DNA of 64,000 nucleotides from Pseudomonas peradeniyensis (GCF_014268935.2 NZ_JABWRJ020000004.1:736017-800016); one strand, 5' to 3'; positions 51,429-59,609 are shown, counted from the first letter of the stretch. Numbers and translations are program-made. Notes: generated by a model from the sequence alone, not told the origin.

Positions 51429-51797
51429 ATGCCAGGCACGAACTATGACTATGCACTGACCCAGCTGTACGCGGCCTTGAAGCTGGAGCCCCCTGTGGCC
51501 TTCGAGCTCGTCATCAGCCTGCGGGCAGGCACCCATGTGTGCAACGTGACCGAGCACCCTGCCGACCAGTTGCTGATGTTCATCGAACTACCCGCCACCG
51601 ATGGCGTGTGCTGGGGCCAGCAGAACCTGTTCTGCCAGGACCTCTGCAAGCCCATGCTCGGGGTCGATCCGCTCACGGGCATGCACGTGCTGTGGAACCG
51701 CCAGCCCCTGGTCCAAATGGACCGCGCCATGGTGCATCACCAGCTGGAACAGCTGGTTCAGGCCGCCCACGACCTGGCCGACAGCGAAACGCCCTGA
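51429..51797 (+). CDS. CesT-family class I T3SS chaperone
   Basis: A 122-residue protein with the class I secretion chaperone pattern: N-terminal helix (ALTQLYAALKLE), paired strands, then LCKPMLGVDPLTGMHVLWNRQPL and a C-terminal helix (HHQLEQLVQAAHDL). Such chaperones bind one or a few effectors; ExsC of P. aeruginosa is also of this fold but acts as an anti-anti-activator. It lies divergent to exsA, on the edge of the island, with no substrate gene beside it. ATG 51429; ribosome site weak (acgagaattcgcc). Confidence 0.75.
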   Translation: MPGTNYDYALTQLYAALKLEPPVAFELVISLRAGTHVCNVTEHPADQLLMFIELPATDGVCWGQQNLFCQDLCKPMLGVDPLTGMHVLWNRQPLVQMDRAMVHHQLEQLVQAAHDLADSETP

Positions 51798-51804
51798 GCC
51801 GCGT

Positions 51805-52389
51805 TCAGCGCTGCGCCCAGATCTGCGCCTCGCTCCAGCCCAGGGCGGCAAAGTCCTCGGCGCGCAGCGAGGCCTCCTCCTCGCAGAAGAATTCATCCAA
51901 CTGCGGAGGCCTGACCGACGTGTCACTGAGCATCGCATGTACCTGGCCACGGTGATGGATCTGGTGCTCGAACAGGTGCGACAGCAAGCGCAGGCGCGGC
52001 TCATGCTGCATCCGCTCTGGCCGCGCGATGCTGACATAACGTCCGAGCTGGTCGTCACGCAACTGCCGGCAATAGGTGATCAGTCGCTGATCGGCCTGAA
52101 CCTGCTGGGCTTGCAGGTCGGTGCACGTGGCAAAAGGTTGCTCAGGCACGAAGAAGCGCTCGCCGTCAGGATCGGGCGCTTCACCACGCTGCTCGCACTC
52201 CAGCGCGTCCAGGTAGAACCAGTCCACCGTCAACAGGTGGTTGAGAGTGGCCTTGATCGAGGGGAAGAAGCTGCAGCGGGGGGCGACGAACTCGTCCTGG
52301 GTCAGTTGCAGGCAAGCCTTGTACAGGCGGTGGTTGGCCCAGCCATTGTTGTAGGCCTGGGTCAGCAGATGATGCGACAGCGGCTCCAT
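51805..52389 (-). CDS. DinB-family protein
   Basis: A 194-residue DinB/YfiT-like four-helix protein; members bind a divalent metal with three His and often act in thiol transfer or stress roles. His residues are visible in IKATLNHLLTVDWFYLD and HLFEHQIHHRGQ. ATG 52389 follows gaaggagtcgacc, a strong site. It lies head-on to the chaperone gene (7-base gap) and is the first core-like gene after the type III block. Confidence 0.82.
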   Translation of the reverse strand: MEPLSHHLLTQAYNNGWANHRLYKACLQLTQDEFVAPRCSFFPSIKATLNHLLTVDWFYLDALECEQRGEAPDPDGERFFVPEQPFATCTDLQAQQVQADQRLITYCRQLRDDQLGRYVSIARPERMQHEPRLRLLSHLFEHQIHHRGQVHAMLSDTSVRPPQLDEFFCEEEASLRAEDFAALGWSEAQIWAQR

Positions 52390-52400
52390 GGTCGACTCCT

Positions 52401-53510
52401 TCAGGCGAAGCGTTGCAGTTGCATCTCCCGTAGCCGGCTCAGGGTCCGTTGGTACGGGAACGCCAGATACCCTTGAGTGTAGAGCGCTTCCAGCGGGACC
52501 TCGGCCTCCAGGTACAACGCGACCCGACGGTCGTAGCACTCGTCGACCAGCGCGATGAAACGCCGCACGCTGTCATCCTTGGGCGCCAGGGTCGGCAGTT
52601 CGCGGTCTCCGGCCTCGACACGGGCCGCGCCATCTTCCGTCCCACGGGCGATACGCCCGGCCTGCTGCACGCCGCCCAGGGCCGGTACATCACTCAGCAA
52701 AATGGCCGGGTAACGGTCGCACAGCGCCATGAAGTCCATGGCGGCCAAGGGCTGCTCGCACAGATCGGCAAATCGGCACCAGAGCGCCCGGTCGCTGTGG
52801 CGCACCACCTGCACGTGGCGCGAACCAATCTGAACGGCCTGCGCGCTACCGAGGTCATCCGGGCTCAACTGGTCGAACACCGTCGCCAGCGCCCCGCCAC
52901 CGCCCGCAGGTGCCACCCAGTAGCGCTGCAGCTGCGCCCCCGGGTGCAGGCGATGGTCCTGCTCCCCGGCCACCGACAGCACGCGCATGTGTCGCTCGAT
53001 GGCTGCGATGGCCGGCAGGAAACGCTCACGGTTGAAGCCGTCGCGGTACAACTGGTCAGGAGGCTGGTTGGAGGTCGCGACCACCACTACCCCCTGGTCG
53101 AACAACACCTGGAACAGCCGGCCAAGGATGATCGCGTCACCGATATCGCTGACGAACAGCTCGTCGAAACACAGCACGCGGATCTCGCCGGCCAACTCCC
53201 GGGCCAGGGCCTTGAGCGGGTCGGCGGTGCCGTTGAGCTGGAACAGGCGCTGGTGGACCCAGGCCATGAAGTGGTGGAAGTGCTGGCGCCGGGCCGAAAG
53301 CTTTAATGAACGGTGGAACAGGTCCATCAACCAGGTCTTGCCACGGCCGACCGGGCCCCAGAGGTACAGGCCCTGGGTCGGCATGCCCTTTGCCAGGGCG
53401 TCGAAACAGGCCTGCAATGCCGTGACGGCCGCCGCCTGGGCCGGGTCAGGAAAGAAACCGCGCTCGCTGAGCGCTTGCTGGTAGAGGGATTCTGGCGTCA
53501 TGCCAGTCAT
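52401..53510 (-). CDS. zapE: Cell division AFG1-like ATPase ZapE
   Basis: A 369-residue AFG1-family P-loop ATPase; in E. coli ZapE binds FtsZ at the constricting septum under stress. Walker A is GPVGRGKTW (about residues 68-76), Walker B is VLCFDEL, and the C terminus contains RRFIALVDECYDRRVAL, typical of the family. Two nearby starts (53510 and 53501) are possible; neither has a good ribosome site. Some pseudomonads have two paralogues, so this might be the second copy. Confidence 0.85.
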   Translation of the reverse strand: MTGMTPESLYQQALSERGFFPDPAQAAAVTALQACFDALAKGMPTQGLYLWGPVGRGKTWLMDLFHRSLKLSARRQHFHHFMAWVHQRLFQLNGTADPLKALARELAGEIRVLCFDELFVSDIGDAIILGRLFQVLFDQGVVVVATSNQPPDQLYRDGFNRERFLPAIAAIERHMRVLSVAGEQDHRLHPGAQLQRYWVAPAGGGGALATVFDQLSPDDLGSAQAVQIGSRHVQVVRHSDRALWCRFADLCEQPLAAMDFMALCDRYPAILLSDVPALGGVQQAGRIARGTEDGAARVEAGDRELPTLAPKDDSVRRFIALVDECYDRRVALYLEAEVPLEALYTQGYLAFPYQRTLSRLREMQLQRFA

Positions 53511-53530
53511 GGTACGACACTTTCGCCCCC

Positions 53531-53692
53531 CTAGGCTTTGTACGAAAAGTGCCTGCGCGACGATCATGCTGCGTTGAAAACAGGCTCGGAATGCTCATTT
53601 GCAACCAGCAAAGTCGAGCGCGACTCCGACCGTTCCTCGCCTGTTTTCGCCTTGCCTGATCGCCGCTCGGCGACTTTTCGAACAAACCCTAG
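53531..53692. mobile_element. MITE with CTAG target duplications
   Basis: A 162-base unit including flanking ctag at both ends (53531-53534, 53689-53692). Inside are 16-base terminal repeats gctttgtacgaaaagt and, inverted, ggtttgttcgaaaagt (2 mismatches). Inner sequence is also an imperfect inverted repeat (gaaaacaggc / gcctgttttc). No ORF. It has the layout of a miniature inverted-repeat element moved by a full-length IS elsewhere; the IS family is not assigned. Confidence 0.7.
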
Positions 53693-53695
53693 TGC

Positions 53696-53724
53696 GTGGG
53701 AGCGGGCTAGCCCCGCGATAGGCA
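53696..53724. repeat. Single REP downstream of the sugar dehydrogenase gene
   Basis: One copy of the window's common REP, gtgggagcgggctagccccgcga, lies between the MITE and the end of the PQQ sugar dehydrogenase gene. One base differs from the usual cttgcc core. Confidence 0.7.
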
Positions 53725-54873
53725 TCAACCGTCCTTCAATCCCACCTTCAACAAAGCCCCGTCCTTGGCATCGGTCAGCACATACACATAACCATCCGGC
53801 CCCACCCGCACATCACGGATCCGCGCCCTGAGATCGCCCAACAAGCGTTCTTCATGCACGATCTTGTCACCATCGAGCTGCAAACGAATCAACTCCTGGG
53901 TCGCCAAAGCGCCAATGAACAGGTTGTGGTCCCACGCCTTGAACGTCGGGCTGTCGTAGAACGCCATGCCGCTGATACCTGGCGACTTCTCCCACACATG
54001 ATGCGGGTCGACCATGCCCTCGACGTGCTTGCCCTTGGCTTCCGGGATCGGCAGCATCGAGTAATTGATGCCATGGGTGGCGATCGGCCAACCGTAGTTC
54101 TTGCCGGGCCGCGGAATGTTGATCTCGTCGCCGCCACGGGGGCCGTGCTCGTGGGTCCACAGCTGGCCCGTCCAGGGGTTCAACGCCGCGCCCTGCTGGT
54201 TGCGGTGGCCGAACGACCAGATTTCCGGGCGCACATTATCGCGGCCGACGAAGGGGTTGTCCCTGGGTACCTCGCCATCGGGCAGGATGCGCACGATCTT
54301 GCCCTGCAGCTTGTCCAGATCCTGGGCGGTGGGCCGCTGGTTGTTCTCGCCCAGGGCGATGAACAGGTATCCGTCGCGGTCGAACACCAGCCGCGAACCG
54401 AAATGATTGCCTTCGGAGAGCTTGGGCTGCTGGCGGAAAATCACCGTGAAGTTCTCCAGACGGGCCCGGTCCTGGGACAGCTGGCCACGGCCGACCGCAG
54501 TTCCCGCCTTGCCGTCGGGGCCTTCCTCGGCGAATGACAAATAGACCGTTCGGTCCTTGGCGAAGTCCGGTGACAGCACCACGTCGAGCAGGCCACCCTG
54601 GCCTTCGGCCCACACCTTGGGCACGCCGGACAATGGTGGGCCGACCTTGCCCTCGGCGCTGACGATGCGCAGATTACCGGGGCGTTCGCTCACCAGCATG
54701 TCCTTGCCACCCGGCAGGAAGGCCAGGGCCCAGGGATTGCGCAGGCCGTCGGCGACGGTGCTGACGGTCAGTTGCCCCTCTTCACTGGGAAATTGCTGCT
54801 CGGCGGCCGCCTGGGCCAACAGCGGAAACAGGCCGGCGGCGGCCAGGGTGGTCAACCAGGTGCGTGGCGTCAT
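53725..54873 (-). CDS. PQQ-dependent periplasmic aldose dehydrogenase (YliI-like)
   Basis: A 382-residue soluble sugar dehydrogenase of the GdhB/YliI type that oxidises aldoses in the periplasm with PQQ. Signal peptide residues 1-22 (ending LAQA); the six-bladed propeller has the catalytic-type region GLRNPWALAFLPGGKDMLVSE and the calcium/PQQ-binding segment around HEHGPRGGDEINIP. The C terminus is the usual GYVYVLTDAKDGALLKV. ATG 54873. Related to E. coli YliI (371 residues). Confidence 0.88.
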   Translation of the reverse strand: MTPRTWLTTLAAAGLFPLLAQAAAEQQFPSEEGQLTVSTVADGLRNPWALAFLPGGKDMLVSERPGNLRIVSAEGKVGPPLSGVPKVWAEGQGGLLDVVLSPDFAKDRTVYLSFAEEGPDGKAGTAVGRGQLSQDRARLENFTVIFRQQPKLSEGNHFGSRLVFDRDGYLFIALGENNQRPTAQDLDKLQGKIVRILPDGEVPRDNPFVGRDNVRPEIWSFGHRNQQGAALNPWTGQLWTHEHGPRGGDEINIPRPGKNYGWPIATHGINYSMLPIPEAKGKHVEGMVDPHHVWEKSPGISGMAFYDSPTFKAWDHNLFIGALATQELIRLQLDGDKIVHEERLLGDLRARIRDVRVGPDGYVYVLTDAKDGALLKVGLKDG

Positions 54874-54894
54874 GCTCGATTCCTTCGATAGGGC

Positions 54895-55215
54895 TCACGG
54901 CACGCGCAAGGAATCGCGTGGTGGCCGGGTGGGTTCCAGGTTCGGGGTCTGCTGCTCGCGGCGCAGGTTGTCGCCATTGCCGATACCCCGGTTGTCGAGG
55001 GTCGGCGGGCGCGGGTTGGGCTGCGTGGACGGGCCGCGCACCGGCGGCGTGGCGGGCACGCTGCCCTGGCGGCTGTTGGGGTTGGCACGCATGATCGGGC
55101 TGTTGTACGGATTGTTGCTGTCGTTGGCAGCAAGCAACGGCGCCGGCAGGGGCGCAGCCTGGAGCGGCATGGCCAGCAACAGGCCGAGGCCCAGGATTGG
55201 CAGGGTGGGGTTCAT
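54895..55215 (-). CDS. Small exported Pro/Asn-rich protein of unknown function
   Basis: A 106-residue protein with a signal peptide (residues 1-20, ending LQAA) and a mature part rich in Pro, Asn and Arg, expected to be disordered. Not recognised. The start ATG 55215 follows ggaggtgaagc, an excellent site. It lies 21 bases upstream of the sugar dehydrogenase gene on the same strand, so the two are probably cotranscribed. Confidence 0.65.
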   Translation of the reverse strand: MNPTLPILGLGLLLAMPLQAAPLPAPLLAANDSNNPYNSPIMRANPNSRQGSVPATPPVRGPSTQPNPRPPTLDNRGIGNGDNLRREQQTPNLEPTRPPRDSLRVP

Positions 55216-55347
55216 GCTTCACCTCCGGTACGAAAAGGCGCGCTCCAGGGTTGGATAGCCTAAAGCGCGCAGGGTTCGACGCAAAAGGATGAATATGGGT
55301 CCTGATGTTTCAGTATGGCCCCCTGGGGCGGCCATGCAGCCCCGGTG

Positions 55348-56313
55348 TCAGCCGGCTTTATCCACCTTGTGCCGCGCCGCATACAGGCACAACATCTCCA
55401 TCGCCAGCGTCGCCCCGGCCAACGCGGTGATGTCGGCATGATCATAGGCCGGTGCCACCTCCACCAGGTCCATGCCCACCAGGTTGATTCCGCGCAAGCC
55501 GCCGAGGATCTCCAGCGCCTGCACCGTGCTCAGCCCCCCGCATACCGGCGTGCCGGTGCCGGGCGCGAAGGCCGGGTCCAGGCAGTCGATGTCGAAGGTC
55601 AGGTACACCGGCCGCTCCCCCACCCGCTGACGGATCGCCGCGATGATCGCCTCGGTGCCCTGGCGATGCACCTGGCGGGCATCGAGGATGGCGAATCCCT
55701 GGCTATCGTCATTGGTGGTGCGCAGGCCGATCTGCACCGAGTGCGCCGGGTCCAACAGGCCTTCGCGCGCCGCGTGCCAGAACATGGTGCCGTGGTCGAT
55801 GCGCTTGCCCTCCTCGTCTGGCCAAGTGTCGCTGTGGGCGTCGAAGTGGACCAGCGCCAGCGGGCCATGCCGGCGGGCATGAGCCTTGAGCAGCGGATAG
55901 CTGATGAAGTGGTCACCACCCAGGGTGAGCATGGCGCAGCCGGCCTCGAGGATGTGCTCGGCGTGCGCCTCTATGCTGTCCGGCACCGCCGCGGGCGTGC
56001 CGCTGTCGAACGCGCAGTCGCCGTAGTCGATCACCGCCAGGTGGTCGAACGGGTCGAACGTCCAGGGCCAGTGCCGGGCCCAGGCCTGCTGCACCGAGGC
56101 GGCGCGGATCGCTCGCGGGCCGAAGCGCGCACCGGGGCGGTTGCTGGTGGCGGTGTCGAACGGCACGCCGCTGACCACCACGTCGACACCGCGCAGGTCG
56201 CGGCTGTAGCGGCGCCGGGAAAAACTGGTGATACCGGCATAAGTGCTCTCGGCTGCGGTGCCGTAGAGGCTGTCACGGGTCATGGCCTGGTCGTTGTCCT
56301 GGGCGAGATCCAC
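55348..56313 (-). CDS. speB: Agmatinase/guanidinobutyrase-type ureohydrolase
   Basis: A 321-residue ureohydrolase with the two-manganese site motifs LGGDHFISYP, HFDAHSDTW and FDIDCLDPAFAPGTGTP. Agmatinase turns agmatine to putrescine and urea; guanidinobutyrase and guanidinopropionase in Pseudomonas are very alike, so substrate is not sure. I chose GTG 56313, seven bases after caggag; the longest frame begins at 56364 without a ribosome site. It follows a polyamine-type binding protein gene by 23 bases. Confidence 0.85.
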   Translation of the reverse strand: MDLAQDNDQAMTRDSLYGTAAESTYAGITSFSRRRYSRDLRGVDVVVSGVPFDTATSNRPGARFGPRAIRAASVQQAWARHWPWTFDPFDHLAVIDYGDCAFDSGTPAAVPDSIEAHAEHILEAGCAMLTLGGDHFISYPLLKAHARRHGPLALVHFDAHSDTWPDEEGKRIDHGTMFWHAAREGLLDPAHSVQIGLRTTNDDSQGFAILDARQVHRQGTEAIIAAIRQRVGERPVYLTFDIDCLDPAFAPGTGTPVCGGLSTVQALEILGGLRGINLVGMDLVEVAPAYDHADITALAGATLAMEMLCLYAARHKVDKAG

Positions 56314-56336
56314 GGTCTGTCTCCTGTCGTTGTTGT

Positions 56337-57416
56337 TCACTGGCGGCTGCGGAAGGCGGTCCACAGGCGGTTGCGCTGGCGCAGGTCGGACAACGCCATG
56401 CTGCGGTCGGCGAACAGGCGCTGGCGCACCTCGGCCGACGGGTAGATGTCCGGGTCGTTGCGGATCGCCGCGTCCACCAGCGGCGTGGCGGCCTGGTTGG
56501 CGTTGGCGAAGAATAGCGTGTTGGTCAGTGCCGCCACAGATTCGGGGCGCAGCATGAAGGCGATGAAGGCGCGAGCCGCCTCGGGGTGCGGCGCGTCCTT
56601 GGGAATCACCAGGTTGTCCTGCCAGACCAGCGTACCCTCACGGGGGATGCGGTAGATCAGCTCGAACGGCTTGCCGGCGCGGCGGGCCTGGTCGGCGGCC
56701 ATGGCCGCGTCGCCGTTGTAGGTCAGCGCCAGGCACACGCTGCCGTTGGCCAGGTCGTTGATCTGGCGACCGTTGGCCACGTAGCTGATCGAGGGCTGCA
56801 ACTGCTGCAACAACGCCTGGGCGGCGTCCAGGTCGGCCTTGCTCTGGCTGTACGGGTCCTTGCCCAGGTAGTTGAGGGTCAGCCCGATCACCTCCTGGGG
56901 CGAGTCCGGCATGGCAATTCCGCAGTCCTTCAGGCGGCTGGCGTATTCGGGCTTGAACAGCAGGTCGAGGCTGTCCAGTGGCACGTCACCGAGGCGCTGG
57001 CGCACGGCCTCGACATTCACCCCCAACCCCAGCGTGCCCCAGGTGTACGGCACGGCGTGGCGGTTGCCGGGGTCGGCCTCGGCCAGCTTGGCCAGCAGGT
57101 CCGGGTCGAGGTTGGCGTAGCCGGGCAGCGCCTGCGCCTCGAGCGGTTGCAAGGCGCCGGCCTTGAGCGCCCGGGCCAGTACCGTGGCCGACGGCACCAC
57201 CACGTCGTAGCCGCTGCCGCCGGTCAGCAGCTTGGTCTCCAGCACCTCGGTGGTGTCGAAGGTGTCGTAGCGGACCTTGTAGCCGGTCTCCTGCTCGAAC
57301 CGCGCCAGGGTTTGCGGGGCGACATAGTCGGCCCAGCTGTACAGGTTGACGACCTTCTCCTCGGCCTGCAGCGGCAGGGTGATCAGCAATGAAAGCAGGC
57401 ACAACGTTCGACGCAT
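56337..57416 (-). CDS. Polyamine ABC transporter substrate-binding protein (PotF-like)
   Basis: A 359-residue periplasmic binding protein of the PotD/PotF type, for putrescine, spermidine or a related guanidino compound. Signal peptide residues 1-18; the mature start VVNLYSWADYVAPQTLARFEQETG is typical. ATG 57416 follows gaggtgcccgcc. No permease or ATPase gene is adjacent, so it must use transporter subunits from elsewhere or act as a sensor. Likely an operon with speB. Confidence 0.87.
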   Translation of the reverse strand: MRRTLCLLSLLITLPLQAEEKVVNLYSWADYVAPQTLARFEQETGYKVRYDTFDTTEVLETKLLTGGSGYDVVVPSATVLARALKAGALQPLEAQALPGYANLDPDLLAKLAEADPGNRHAVPYTWGTLGLGVNVEAVRQRLGDVPLDSLDLLFKPEYASRLKDCGIAMPDSPQEVIGLTLNYLGKDPYSQSKADLDAAQALLQQLQPSISYVANGRQINDLANGSVCLALTYNGDAAMAADQARRAGKPFELIYRIPREGTLVWQDNLVIPKDAPHPEAARAFIAFMLRPESVAALTNTLFFANANQAATPLVDAAIRNDPDIYPSAEVRQRLFADRSMALSDLRQRNRLWTAFRSRQ

Positions 57417-57518
57417 GGCGGGCACCTCGGCGTGGGGGTGGATGCCGCCAGCATGCCTGCCGGGTTACATTGTAAAAATGGCAACTATTCAAAGCTGACA
57501 TTCACCAGGACCAATGTG

Positions 57519-58409
57519 ATGCTCGGACAACTGCACGACCCCGACCTGCACCTGCTGCGGCTGTTCGTCACTGTAGTCGAGGCCGGCGGCTTCAGCGCCG
57601 CCCAAGGCGTGCTGGGGCTCAGCCAGCCCAGCATCAGCCAGCAGATGGCCAGGCTCGAGACCCGCCTGGGCTATCGCCTGTGCAGCCGTGGCAAGGGCGG
57701 TTTCCGGCTGACCGAGAAAGGCCAGCTACTGCTCCAGGCGACCCGCGGCCTGCTGCTGCAGATCGAGCAGTTCCGCCAGCAGGCCAACGGCGTGGCCGGA
57801 CGCTTGCTGGGCACGTTGCGCATCGGCCTGGCCGAGAACCAGGACCGCGAGGTCACCTTGCGCCTGGCCCGGGCCATCGCCCGGTTTCGCCAACGTGACG
57901 AGCAGGTACGCCTGGAGGTGACCTGCGCGCCACCCGCCGAGCTCGAGCGGCTGTTGCTGGAGCAGCGCCTGGACTGCGCCATCAGCTACTTCTCCGGCAA
58001 CCAGGCGGCATTCGATTACCTGCCATTGTTCGAGGAACGCCAGCGACTCTACTGTGGCCAGGGGCATGAACTGTTCGACCAGGCCCGGATCAGTCGCGAG
58101 CAATTGCTGGAGGCCGACCAGGTCTGCCATCCCTACCGTTTTCTCAAAGAGGGCGAACCCTTCCTGAGCAGGCGCAGTCTGGCGGTGGCGGAACAGATCG
58201 ACAGCGCGCTGACGTTGATCCTGTCGGGACGGCATATCGGCTACCTGCCCCGTCACTGCGCCGCGCCCTGGGAAGCCCAGGGACTGTTGCGGGCACTGGA
58301 CCCTACACTGGATTTCGTAGTGCCGTTCACCTTGGCGCGGCACCGTGGGCAGGAGCCCGGTGAAGCGCAGCAGGCGTTCATGGAGGATCTGCGCAGTACA
58401 TTCGTTTGA
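57519..58409 (+). CDS. LysR-family regulator, divergent from the polyamine genes
   Basis: A 296-residue LysR regulator: winged HTH at about residues 9-68 (FSAAQGVLGLSQPSISQQMARLETRLG) and a periplasmic-binding-like effector domain (about 95-296). It lies head-to-head with the binding-protein/speB genes and probably controls them. ATG 57519 follows accagga; the frame from 57432 includes spacer sequence. The inducer could be agmatine or a related guanidino compound; inferred from context. Confidence 0.85.
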   Translation: MLGQLHDPDLHLLRLFVTVVEAGGFSAAQGVLGLSQPSISQQMARLETRLGYRLCSRGKGGFRLTEKGQLLLQATRGLLLQIEQFRQQANGVAGRLLGTLRIGLAENQDREVTLRLARAIARFRQRDEQVRLEVTCAPPAELERLLLEQRLDCAISYFSGNQAAFDYLPLFEERQRLYCGQGHELFDQARISREQLLEADQVCHPYRFLKEGEPFLSRRSLAVAEQIDSALTLILSGRHIGYLPRHCAAPWEAQGLLRALDPTLDFVVPFTLARHRGQEPGEAQQAFMEDLRSTFV

Positions 58410-58430
58410 GTCGGGCCGATCTGCGGTCCG

Positions 58431-58459
58431 TCGCAGGCAAGCCCGCTCCCACAGGAACC
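58431..58459. repeat. Single REP fragment
   Basis: One REP arm (caggcaagcccgctcccacaggaa) lies between the LysR gene and the lipoprotein gene, without its inverted partner. Confidence 0.6.
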
Positions 58460-58510
58460 GCACATTCCTTGATTGCGGCGCCACGCATTTGCCACACTGA
58501 GGACTCGCCC

Positions 58511-59002
58511 GTGTCCCGAGCCTCTATCACCATGTATGCCCGCGCCTGCCTGATTTTGCTGCTGACCCTTGGCCTGAATGCCTGCGCCCTGTTCCAGGGC
58601 CGTGACCCGCTGACTATCAGCGTGATCGGCATCGATCCCCTGCCCGGCCAGGACCTGGAGCTGCGCATGGCGGTGAAGATCCGCGTGCAGAACCCCAACG
58701 AAACCCCGGTGGATTTCAACGGCATCGCCCTCAACCTGGAAGTCAACGACCAGCCCCTGGCCGCCGGCGTGAGCGACCAGCGCGGACATATCGGTCGCTA
58801 CGACGAGGCGGTGATCGTGGTGCCAGTGAGCATCACCGCCTTCGCCTTCCTGCGCCAGGCCTATGGCCTGAGCCGGGTGGAGTCCCTGCAGGGCCTGCCC
58901 TATGTACTGCGCGGCAAGCTGGCGAGCGGCCCGCTGGGCACCGTGCGCTTCACCGACAAAGGCAAACTCGACCTGCCCGCCGCCATGGGCAGCACTTGGT
59001 AG
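58511..59002 (+). CDS. LEA type 2 (WHy-domain) lipoprotein
   Basis: A 163-residue lipoprotein. The signal peptide ends in lipobox LNAC (Cys25 counted from the GTG); the rest is a water-stress/hypersensitive-response (LEA14-like) beta-sandwich, with the AVKIRVQNPNETPVDFNGIALNLEVN core. Such proteins are linked with desiccation tolerance in plants; bacterial function is unknown. I chose GTG 58511, seven bases after gagga; an ATG at 58532 lacks a ribosome site but also leaves an intact signal peptide. Confidence 0.75.
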   Translation: MSRASITMYARACLILLLTLGLNACALFQGRDPLTISVIGIDPLPGQDLELRMAVKIRVQNPNETPVDFNGIALNLEVNDQPLAAGVSDQRGHIGRYDEAVIVVPVSITAFAFLRQAYGLSRVESLQGLPYVLRGKLASGPLGTVRFTDKGKLDLPAAMGSTW

Positions 59003-59030
59003 TAAGGTTGTACAGGTAAAGGAACTACCG

Positions 59031-59609
59031 ATGTCCACCACACCCGAACTGAAAACCGCCCGGCTCTTGCTGCGCGCCCTGCAACTGAGTGACGCCGAGG
59101 CCATCCAGCAGCTTTTCCCACAGTGGGAGGTGGTGCGCTACCTCAACGCCAAGGTGCCTTGGCCTTATCCGCCGGATGGCGCATTGAGCTATCTGCGTGA
59201 CGCCTGCCTGCCGGCCATGGCCGCGGGCCGCGAGTGGCACTGGTCGATCCGCCTGCTGACGCAGCCGGAGCAGTTGATCGGCAGCATCAGCCTGATGGAC
59301 CTGCCAGACAACCATCGCGGCTTCTGGGTGGCGCCCGCCTGGCAGGGCCAGGGCTATATCACCGAGGCCTGCGAGGTGATCGACGCGTTCTGGTTCCTGA
59401 CCCTGGGCCGCGAGGTGATGCGGGTGCCCAAGGCGGTGCCCAACGAAGCCTCCCGGCGCATTTCACAACGCGGCGGCATGCGCCTGCTGCGCACCGGGCA
59501 AGGCGACTTCGTCAGCGGTCGCCTGCCGCAGGAGGTCTGGGAGATCACTCGCCAGCAGTGGCTGGACCGACAAAGCGCACGCCGGGACGCGGACGTTCGT
59601 CCACGCTGA
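59031..59609 (+). CDS. GNAT-family N-acetyltransferase (RimJ-like)
   Basis: A 192-residue acetyltransferase of the Acetyltransf_3 type: TARLLLRALQLSDAEAI start, GFWVAPAWQGQGYITEA for the acetyl-CoA pyrophosphate loop, and VPNEASRRISQRGG near the end. The substrate (ribosomal protein, amino acid or drug) is not predictable. ATG 59031 follows aaaggaactaccg. Its 3' end overlaps the convergent nitrilase gene by 65 bases. Confidence 0.85.
   Translation: MSTTPELKTARLLLRALQLSDAEAIQQLFPQWEVVRYLNAKVPWPYPPDGALSYLRDACLPAMAAGREWHWSIRLLTQPEQLIGSISLMDLPDNHRGFWVAPAWQGQGYITEACEVIDAFWFLTLGREVMRVPKAVPNEASRRISQRGGMRLLRTGQGDFVSGRLPQEVWEITRQQWLDRQSARRDADVRPR

Noticed and set aside
27930..51800. Attachment-site repeats or a tRNA at the island edges
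   Set aside because: I compared the left junction near 27940-27995 with the right junction near 51798-51805 and saw no direct repeat or tRNA-like sequence.
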